From Phycisphaerales bacterium (GTDB lineage: Bacteria > Planctomycetota > Phycisphaerae > Phycisphaerales > SM1A02): a stretch of 6,593 bases of DNA. Shown here piece after piece: positions 1-5,765 of this stretch. The number at the start of each line of letters is the position of its first letter. Positions within the stretch are counted from its first letter, which is position 1. The notes below the pieces were generated by a model, which worked only from the letters and a program-made list of their open reading frames with translations, ran no database searches and was not told the origin of the DNA. The stretch spans positions 1 to 6,593 of the forward strand of contig JASMLG010000030.1 in the NCBI GenBank assembly GCA_030748805.1, given 5' to 3'. The translations under genes were made by a program, and so were the position numbers.

Positions 1-644
1 GGTTTCCACGACTCATCATCTTCCCAAAGCCCATCTTCTGCAATTACTCTTAAAACCGTCAGGGTAAAATCAAAAACAACTTTTGCCCCAGCTTCCACTA
101 CCGCCCTGTTCGCACTACTTCCGTACGTTGACATGCCATGCACTAATTGAGACCGCAACATTGTCATACACTTAAAAAGTGGTATCACGACGTTTATCAC
201 TTCCTCTGCATCGTGATAATGTTTTCCAACTTTACGCGGTTTTGTTCTTGCTTTTCTCGCTTCCTCCTCAGTTGGATTTCCCCAATACGAGTTAATCAAA
301 TGTTCTTCCGACAACAATCGGTCACAATATTTCCGATTTTTAAATATCACTTCCTGTATGCGTCCAGAAATATCACTTTTTACCATTCGTTTTAGAAATG
401 CCTCGCGAGTTTTCCATTCAGGCTCGCGGTTTGTTAAATCACTATCCCACTTTGCATACATCGTGTTGAGGGCTATCCAAGAAAAAAGAAATTGACTATC
501 TGCATCATCTGGCATTTCGAACTCTTGCGCTTTTCGCATCCAAGAAAACGCACGGTGCATCCGTAATCGAATCGCGTCGTGTGACTCCGCTTCTGCTAAT
601 CTCTTGTGATGTCCTGACCAAAGTTCGCTAATTGCCTTAAACAC
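1..644 (-). CDS. HEPN-domain protein, C-terminus cut by window edge
   Basis: This frame is open from a GTG at 644-642 to the left edge: 214 complete codons with no stop. The product is soluble and rich in helix-forming residues, with no signal peptide or membrane segment. Near the C-terminus, RSQLVHG (residues 164-170) gives the HEPN signature R-x4-H (Arg164, His169). From memory, the stretch around it (VIPLF...MLRSQLVHG...SSANRAVVEAGAKVV) and FLFSWIALNTMYA (52-64) match a widespread family of about 230-250 aa HEPN proteins that usually read RNQLVHG; Asn is Ser here. HEPN domains are often metal-independent RNases in toxin-antitoxin, abortive-infection and CRISPR proteins, but some are inactive, and this family's role is unknown to me. 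The GTG start is chosen because AAAGGAG lies 5 bases upstream; the next Met (residue 29) would delete conserved sequence. The start lies 2 bases after the nifJ stop, which suggests translational coupling. Probably only a few tens of residues are missing. Confidence 0.82.
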   Translation of the reverse strand, partial: MFKAISELWSGHHKRLAEAESHDAIRLRMHRAFSWMRKAQEFEMPDDADSQFLFSWIALNTMYAKWDSDLTNREPEWKTREAFLKRMVKSDISGRIQEVIFKNRKYCDRLLSEEHLINSYWGNPTEEEARKARTKPRKVGKHYHDAEEVINVVIPLFKCMTMLRSQLVHGMSTYGSSANRAVVEAGAKVVFDFTLTVLRVIAEDGLWEDDESWK

Positions 645-646
645 GA

Positions 647-3600
647 CTACTCCTTTGGCACAATGCCAGCATTCTTCTGAAGAATGTTCCAGATGCGTAG
701 ATTTTCTTCAACCTGTTCCTCAAGTAAATGCGAAGGTGTACCATCACTATCAAATTGAGATCGGAAACGACCTTCGTACTTGCAGAAGTCCTCGATAAAA
801 TCTCCCTCAAACTTCGCAACAGTTCGCTTGCTTTCTGGATTACCCGAAACACTCCACTTTTGCGTTGCAGGGTCGTATGTCCAAAGTGGCCAGTACCGTG
901 TAGTTGTAGCTCGCTGTGCTTGATCGGGAACCAAACTGTCTAAATATTTATGCGCCGTCATGCAAGGAACATAACAAAGCAAGAGTGAAGGGCCATTGTG
1001 CTCTACTGCTTTTTTGTACGCACCAATCATGTGGTTTGGGTACGCCAGATTTACTTGTGCAACATACGCATTGTTTGCGTTTGCAACTGAAAGTCCAAGT
1101 GGAAATCGCTCTGACTCCTTGCCACCGGGAGCAAATGGAGCGTCCATTCCTTTTGGAGTTGCTTTTGACATTTGTCCACCTGTATTGGAGTACACATCAG
1201 TCACAAGTACCATCACAGTTACATTTAAATTCGATTGTAAGACATGCACCATCATCTGCAAACCAATATCAAACGCCCAGCCATCACCGCCAACAATCAA
1301 CGTTTGTTTGTTGAGATGGCTTGAAATAGTTGTGCGCAATAATTCTAAATGTGTTCTAAATTGGACGTCGAGGGTTTCTGCTTTGCACATTGCAGCTTCA
1401 ATTAAATCATGTGCGTCCTTAATTCTTTGCACTTGTTCAAACCTGCCTTCAAGCGTTGTACCCTGTCCCTTTTCTGTTTCAGATAAAGCAAAAAGTGCGT
1501 CACGCAATTTAGCAAACTCCCCAGTAGTAGAAAGATTATCATCGTTTGTAATTGCATCTATCACGAATTGCCTTGAGACCTCGGTTTGATCTTGTTCATT
1601 TGCAATACCGAGTGCCATTCCACCACCAACCGCGGCGTTGTTTTCAAATAGTGGGTTCATCCATGCAGGACCAAAGCCCGTTGCGTCTGTGCTATAAGGA
1701 GTTTCGTATGCTTGCGAACCCCAAATTGATGAACACCCAGTTGCATTTGTTATCACAGTGTAAGGATACAATTGCAAGAACTTTGATACATAAAGTGGTT
1801 CATAACAACCAGAGCATGCCCCAGAAGCTCCAACATAATTAGGAAGTTCTTCCATTTCAGGATTAGTATGACGCTTCTTAGTAAAGTCAATGCTTAGATT
1901 AACATCACCACCAAGTTTGCTACCTGCTTCAAGAACTTCACGATTGTGTTCTAGCTCTTCATAATATTCTTCGGAACGTGGTTCCATCACAATTGCTTCT
2001 TTGCGACATGCCTCTGCGCACACACTACAGCCAGTGCACAAGTTTGGATCAACTGCAATGCCGTATGCATTTAAGGAACGGATCTTTTTCGATGAAGGAA
2101 ATTCATGATGTGAAGCATCAACAGCATAGCCACCAATGTTTCTAAATACTTTTGGAAGCTGCAAGTTTTCGAGTTCTTGTTGTTGTTCTGGTGTAAGGCG
2201 CACTTGTTGAAGTGCATTCCCAGTTGGACAGTAGAAAACGCAGTCACCACATTCCGTGCAGTTTGTTGGGATAAAAGTAGGCATTTGCGAAGCGAAATTT
2301 CTAGCAAGACCCTTCCAAGTATCAGATGGGCGAGCACCTCCTCGAGCACATTCGTAATAATCTCCCACTGTTACTTCATTTCCACGACCAGAAAGGCCAA
2401 GCGACTGGATTCGGTCTCTAAACCCATCTGGGTTTGGTGGGCAAACGCAGGCATTTGTAGTAACGATATTTGGTTTTCCGTTTGTAGAAGTTTGTTTTTC
2501 AACATCAGTAATTGATTTCGGAACATCGGCACGTACTAGTGATTCAAGAGAGTGATGAAAAGCTTCAATATTTTTATTGACGATTTCTTCTCCCTTTTTA
2601 GAAAACGCATACCGAATTCCACGTTCCATTGCTTCGTCTGCAGCATCAGATGTTATCAATCCAAATTTCTCAAAAAGGACCCTTTGCATAATCATGCTAA
2701 TTTTATTTCCAAGACCCTGTTTATGCGCAATACTAAATGCATCGACTACCCATAATTCAATATTCTTATCAACAATAATTTGTTGCATCTCGCTCGGTAA
2801 TGTTTCAAAAACACAATCGGCGTGTAGAGGCGTGTTAATAACAAAAATACCGTCTTCTTTTATGCCATCAAGAATACCTGCACGTTTCTCTAAAAGTGCA
2901 GGATGATGCACCGCTACATAGTCGGGGCAATATACATCAAAGCATTCATCCAGTTTTTCTTTGGATATCCTAAAGTGAGAAACAGTAACGCCACCAGCTT
3001 TTTTGCTGTCGTACTCTGCGTGCGATTCTACAAATAAGTATTCACCGTGCTCGCTATCGTTTTTCTGCTGTGAATAAATATCAGAAACACTTTTTACCAT
3101 ACTTACAGTGCCGTCTGAACCATACGCAACAATTCGACCCTGCTGCAAATCAATTCCCTCAAAAATATTTGGGATTGGTTGTGCTGGCAGTGAAGTACCC
3201 ATCACATCATCAATAACTCCAACCGTAAAGTTAGTCCACGGTTCTCCTGAATCAGCTATTGAATCCAAGTGCGCAAAGACCTCCATGACAGATCCTGGAT
3301 GAAAATCTTTTCCTCCAACGCCATAAATGCCACCTATTACAACTGGCAACTTAGGCAGTGACATTCCCTCAAATCCCTGTACACCTTTCATAACAGCACT
3401 TCGCACGTCTGCGCAAAGTGGCTCATCTTGAGCAGTGTGTGTCATTGACCTATCAAGCACAGCAATTCTCTCAACTGTTGGTGGTAGTGATTCGACAAAC
3501 TCCTTTGTTAAAAATGGTCGGTATGCATGCACTCCAAGTACACCAACTTTTTTATTAGGATCTTCGTCTAACATTTTGCGAACTGTTGAGCGCAAAGTGC

Positions 3601-4492
3601 TTATCGAACTTCCGGTAGCAACAATTACATCAGTAGCTTCTGGATGTCCAACATATTGATACGGAGAATAACTTCTCCCGGTCAAAGTATAAAACTCTTG
3701 CATCAACTCAGGTAAAATTTTTGCTGCCTCAAGTGTGTGTGGTCTTTGAGCAAGCCCCGCTTGCATATATCCGTCTGGGTTTTCATTTGCACCCCAGACC
3801 GATGGGTGGGCTGGGTCAAGCGAACGTGCTTTATGCGCGGCCATTTTTTCGTGTGGCATAAACTCCCAGAAAAATTCCTCTGACAATTCTTTCACTTGCG
3901 TTTGGCGATGAGTTGTTAAAAAACCATCGTACACAACTGCTACAGGTAAACTTACTTCCCACTTTAATCGCTCAGCAATTGCACCTATGTCTTGTAATTC
4001 CTGTGCATTACTTGCAAACAAAATAATAATTCCTGTATCGCGAACTGCATACACGTCGCTGTGTCCAGCAAAAATTGTAAGAGAATGCCTTGTAACGTCT
4101 CTCGCTCCAATATAAAAAGAAATTGGGAGGAGTTGTCCTGCTGAATTATACATTTCTGGAATCATCAACAAAATGCCCTGTGATGAAGAACAAGTCGCAG
4201 AGCCGACCCCTTTTGCTGCCATGCCCTGTACAAAAGAGGCAGCAGCCGCTTCATCGCATGCCATAAAACATTGAGGAACAACACCATAGATATTTTTCTT
4301 CCCCATCGCGTTCATCTTTGCACTTTCTTCGCCGAACGGTGAAGATGGAGTGATGGTGTAAATTGAAATCCCGCCATTCACTAAATACGCAACGCGCGAA
4401 ATGACCGTATTACCATCAGTCATTACTTGTTCGCCGGAAAATGGGAATGTAGATTTTTCAGTGATAGTTGGCTCAATTACCTGTTGGGTCAT
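647..4492 (-). CDS. nifJ: Pyruvate:ferredoxin (flavodoxin) oxidoreductase, single-chain, divergent
   Basis: This cytosolic enzyme makes acetyl-CoA, CO2 and reduced ferredoxin or flavodoxin from pyruvate and CoA, using thiamine diphosphate (TPP) and three [4Fe-4S] clusters. It is complete at 1281 aa; the family is usually about 1170-1230. Domains in order: N-terminal pyrimidine-binding domain about 24-275 (TPSS 48-51, Glu81 at the TPP glutamate position, Arg131 at the pyruvate-binding arginine); domain II about 280-415; gamma-type domain about 452-645; EKR-like region about 675-740; ferredoxin domain with Cys745/748/751/755 and Cys819/822/825/829; TPP-pyrophosphate domain about 890-1190 with Asp1070, Thr1098 and Asn1103 (YSNTGGQ). 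The proximal cluster cysteines are Cys893, 896, 920 and 1177. All cluster and TPP residues known from the Desulfovibrio africanus enzyme are kept. Oddities are YTITPSS for YPITPSS, GCYEP for GCGET, loss of the EKR triplet, an enlarged ferredoxin domain and extra cysteines. The ATG at 4492 has GGAG 7 bases upstream; Met24, where the family core begins, has none. A related 2-oxoacid substrate cannot be excluded. Confidence 0.94.
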   Translation of the reverse strand: MTQQVIEPTITEKSTFPFSGEQVMTDGNTVISRVAYLVNGGISIYTITPSSPFGEESAKMNAMGKKNIYGVVPQCFMACDEAAAASFVQGMAAKGVGSATCSSSQGILLMIPEMYNSAGQLLPISFYIGARDVTRHSLTIFAGHSDVYAVRDTGIIILFASNAQELQDIGAIAERLKWEVSLPVAVVYDGFLTTHRQTQVKELSEEFFWEFMPHEKMAAHKARSLDPAHPSVWGANENPDGYMQAGLAQRPHTLEAAKILPELMQEFYTLTGRSYSPYQYVGHPEATDVIVATGSSISTLRSTVRKMLDEDPNKKVGVLGVHAYRPFLTKEFVESLPPTVERIAVLDRSMTHTAQDEPLCADVRSAVMKGVQGFEGMSLPKLPVVIGGIYGVGGKDFHPGSVMEVFAHLDSIADSGEPWTNFTVGVIDDVMGTSLPAQPIPNIFEGIDLQQGRIVAYGSDGTVSMVKSVSDIYSQQKNDSEHGEYLFVESHAEYDSKKAGGVTVSHFRISKEKLDECFDVYCPDYVAVHHPALLEKRAGILDGIKEDGIFVINTPLHADCVFETLPSEMQQIIVDKNIELWVVDAFSIAHKQGLGNKISMIMQRVLFEKFGLITSDAADEAMERGIRYAFSKKGEEIVNKNIEAFHHSLESLVRADVPKSITDVEKQTSTNGKPNIVTTNACVCPPNPDGFRDRIQSLGLSGRGNEVTVGDYYECARGGARPSDTWKGLARNFASQMPTFIPTNCTECGDCVFYCPTGNALQQVRLTPEQQQELENLQLPKVFRNIGGYAVDASHHEFPSSKKIRSLNAYGIAVDPNLCTGCSVCAEACRKEAIVMEPRSEEYYEELEHNREVLEAGSKLGGDVNLSIDFTKKRHTNPEMEELPNYVGASGACSGCYEPLYVSKFLQLYPYTVITNATGCSSIWGSQAYETPYSTDATGFGPAWMNPLFENNAAVGGGMALGIANEQDQTEVSRQFVIDAITNDDNLSTTGEFAKLRDALFALSETEKGQGTTLEGRFEQVQRIKDAHDLIEAAMCKAETLDVQFRTHLELLRTTISSHLNKQTLIVGGDGWAFDIGLQMMVHVLQSNLNVTVMVLVTDVYSNTGGQMSKATPKGMDAPFAPGGKESERFPLGLSVANANNAYVAQVNLAYPNHMIGAYKKAVEHNGPSLLLCYVPCMTAHKYLDSLVPDQAQRATTTRYWPLWTYDPATQKWSVSGNPESKRTVAKFEGDFIEDFCKYEGRFRSQFDSDGTPSHLLEEQVEENLRIWNILQKNAGIVPKE
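650..656 (-). promoter_or_regulatory. Ribosome binding site of the HEPN gene, inside nifJ
   Basis: On the minus strand AAAGGAG precedes the GTG start by 5 bases. It is built from the last sense codons of nifJ (Lys, Glu) and the first base of its TAG stop. This supports the GTG start and means that ribosomes finishing nifJ stop on top of the next gene's initiation site. Confidence 0.75.
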
Positions 4493-4498
4493 GTACTA

Positions 4499-4504
4499 AC
4501 TCCA
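4499..4504 (-). promoter_or_regulatory. Ribosome binding site of nifJ
   Basis: The minus strand reads TGGAGT. Its GGAG core ends 7 bases before the ATG at 4492-4490. This decides for the longer NifJ with about 23 residues ahead of the conserved core, because no comparable site precedes the internal Met24. Confidence 0.7.
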
Positions 4505-4523
4505 TTTCTTCAAAAACCATCTC

Positions 4524-4560
4524 TACCACGTTCTAAACATCGTAGATAGTACCACTTCTA
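4524..4560. repeat. Near-direct repeat in the nifJ/preA divergent control region
   Basis: TACCACGTTCTA at 4524-4535 recurs as TACCACTTCTA at 4550-4560, differing by one deleted base. The copies start 26 bases apart, about two and a half helical turns. They sit in the only stretch that can hold promoters for both nifJ (minus) and preA (plus). The second copy overlaps a possible minus-strand -10 (TACTAT, 4551-4546) and lies in the spacer of the plus-strand promoter candidate. It could be a pair of half-sites for a shared regulator, or chance; no known operator is recognised. Confidence 0.35.
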
Positions 4561-4571
4561 GCCCGTATGAT
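4543..4571 (+). promoter_or_regulatory. Possible sigma70-type promoter for preA
   Basis: TATGAT at 4566-4571 differs from the -10 consensus TATAAT at one base. TAGATA at 4543-4548 matches four of six bases of TTGACA, with a 17-base spacer. Transcription would start near 4578, the A of the preA ATG, giving a leaderless or nearly leaderless message. That fits the lack of a purine-rich ribosome site in front of the gene. The -35 match is weak, so this remains a candidate. Confidence 0.4.
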
Positions 4572-4577
4572 GGTGTG

Positions 4578-5708
4578 ATGCCTACATTAGAAACCACAGT
4601 AAATGGTCTCAAATTTAAGAATCCATTTGTAATCGGAAGCGGTCCTCCCGGAACGAACGCGAACGTGATTCGAAAAGCATTCGACGAGGGTTGGGGTGGA
4701 GTCGTTGCAAAAACAATTAGCATGGACGCTTCGAAAGTTACAAACGTTGCACCAAGATACGCGCGCATGCGAGCACTTGGCTCAAAAGAAGTTTTCGGCT
4801 GGGAAAATATTGAACTAATTAGTGATCGCCCTTTTGAAACGTGGCTTGAAGAATTCGCTTCTGTCAAACAATCGCACCCAGAAGGAATACTGATTGCATC
4901 TGTAATGGAAGAGTACAAAAAAGAACGTTGGGTTGAAATGATTCAGCGTTGCCAAGAGGTCGGAGTCGATGCGTTTGAACTTAATTTTTCCTGCCCACAT
5001 GGTTTACCTGAACGTAAGATGGGTGCAGCGATGGGTGAAAATCCCGACATTGTTGGAGAAGTTACAGATTGGGTGATGGAAGCCGCAACAATTCCAGTAT
5101 GGGCAAAGATGACTCCGAACATTACCCACATTGCAGACCCGGGGCAACGGGCACTCGAAGCGGGCGCAGATGGGCTAGTTGCAATAAATACAATTCTAAG
5201 TGTTATGGGTGTTGACCTTGAAACTCTTCGACCACAGCCAACAGTTGAGGGTTACAGCGTTCCGGGTGGATATTCGTGTAAAGCCGTTCGTCCAATTGCT
5301 CTTCGCATGGTTATGGAACTTGCAATAATGATGAGAGACATATTCCAAGACAAGACCATTTCGGGGGTTGGTGGAATTGAGACGGGCGAAGATGCTGCAC
5401 AATTTATTCTGCTTGGGAGTCATACCGTACAAGTTTGTACTGGAGTGATGATTCACGGGTACGGCATGGTAAAAGAGATGGCTGAAAGTTTGCTTGCGTT
5501 CATGGAGAAGCACAACTTTGAAACCATTGACGATTTCCGAGGTGCATCTTTACCCTACTTTAGTACTCACGCAGATTTAGTGAAGCGGCAAACAAAAGCC
5601 AAAGCAGAAGCAAAAGCGCGTCGTGAGGGCATGGTACAAAAAGATGCACAGTGGTCTGGCGATGACTTTGTCGAGCAGTCAGACAAACTTGTTTCGAATG
5701 ACGATTAA
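4578..5708 (+). CDS. preA: Dihydropyrimidine dehydrogenase catalytic subunit (PreA type) without Fe-S domain
   Basis: This FMN TIM-barrel enzyme interconverts uracil or thymine and the 5,6-dihydropyrimidine, the first step of reductive pyrimidine catabolism. The start is ATG at 4578 (376 aa); a GTG directly before it is in frame, and neither has a clear ribosome site. Residues matching the mammalian enzyme are present with conserved spacing: Lys45 (K574), Asn77 (N609), Asn136 (N668), Ser138, catalytic Cys139 in NFSCPHG (C671), Lys177 in AKMTPN (K709), Asn204 and Thr205 (N736, T737). An FMN-phosphate loop lies around 261-290 (GVGGIETGEDA). The SCPHG-x2-ER-x-MG pattern favours this family over PyrD dihydroorotate dehydrogenase. 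The E. coli PreA-type C-terminal domain with two [4Fe-4S] clusters is absent; the chain ends in a Lys/Ala-rich, then acidic, tail (about 333-376). No FAD/NAD(P)H partner (PreT) is in the window. Cys234 replaces a usually conserved Gly in the GGYSGKA loop. The gene converges on the dihydropyrimidinase gene, which encodes the next pathway step. Confidence 0.9.
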   Translation: MPTLETTVNGLKFKNPFVIGSGPPGTNANVIRKAFDEGWGGVVAKTISMDASKVTNVAPRYARMRALGSKEVFGWENIELISDRPFETWLEEFASVKQSHPEGILIASVMEEYKKERWVEMIQRCQEVGVDAFELNFSCPHGLPERKMGAAMGENPDIVGEVTDWVMEAATIPVWAKMTPNITHIADPGQRALEAGADGLVAINTILSVMGVDLETLRPQPTVEGYSVPGGYSCKAVRPIALRMVMELAIMMRDIFQDKTISGVGGIETGEDAAQFILLGSHTVQVCTGVMIHGYGMVKEMAESLLAFMEKHNFETIDDFRGASLPYFSTHADLVKRQTKAKAEAKARREGMVQKDAQWSGDDFVEQSDKLVSNDD

Positions 5709-5741
5709 TAAACCGCGAGTATGATTGAAATTTTGAACCAT

Positions 5742-5764
5742 TTAATCTACCGCGGGTAGATTAA
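5742..5764. terminator. Probable bidirectional terminator hairpin
   Basis: TTAATCTACC at 5742-5751 and GGTAGATTAA at 5755-5764 are perfect inverted repeats around a GCG loop, giving a 10-bp stem. The hairpin lies in the 57-base gap between the convergent preA stop (5706-5708) and the dihydropyrimidinase stop (5766-5768, minus strand). It follows the latter by one base. The stem has AT-rich outer ends, but only short T-runs flank it, so termination may be imperfect on both strands. Its position fits a shared terminator better than an operator. Confidence 0.65.
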
Positions 5765-5765
5765 T

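Noticed and set aside
147..395. Plus-strand open frame of 82 codons at the left end
   Set aside because: It is antisense to the HEPN gene, which has the family motif, a start and a ribosome site. The predicted peptide is a low-complexity Phe/Ser/Cys-rich sequence typical of a shadow frame.
642..644. Alternative HEPN start at Met29 instead of GTG
   Set aside because: The GTG has a good ribosome site at 5 bases, and residues before Met29 look like part of the family's N-terminal helix.
637..852. Minus-strand open frame overlapping the nifJ end and HEPN start
   Set aside because: It is in another frame over the conserved C-terminus of NifJ and has no similarity I recognise.
996..1589. Long plus-strand open frame (197 codons) inside nifJ
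   Set aside because: It lies wholly antisense to the conserved TPP-binding and linker region of nifJ, has no recognisable domain, and its composition follows from the codons of the real gene. The other plus-strand frames within 647-4492 fail for the same reason.
4578..5708. Dihydroorotate dehydrogenase (PyrD) as the identity of the plus-strand gene
   Set aside because: The SCPHG-x2-ER-x-MG pattern, the KTIS and KMTPN spacing and the length match PreA/dihydropyrimidine dehydrogenase better, and the neighbour is dihydropyrimidinase.
5742..5764. Palindrome as an operator or riboswitch
   Set aside because: It sits between two converging stop codons with no promoter nearby, so a terminator is the simpler reading.
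5700..5765. PreA Fe-S domain lost by a recent frameshift
   Set aside because: Only 57 bases separate the preA stop from the next gene, and they hold no cysteine-rich coding sequence in any frame, so there is no remnant.
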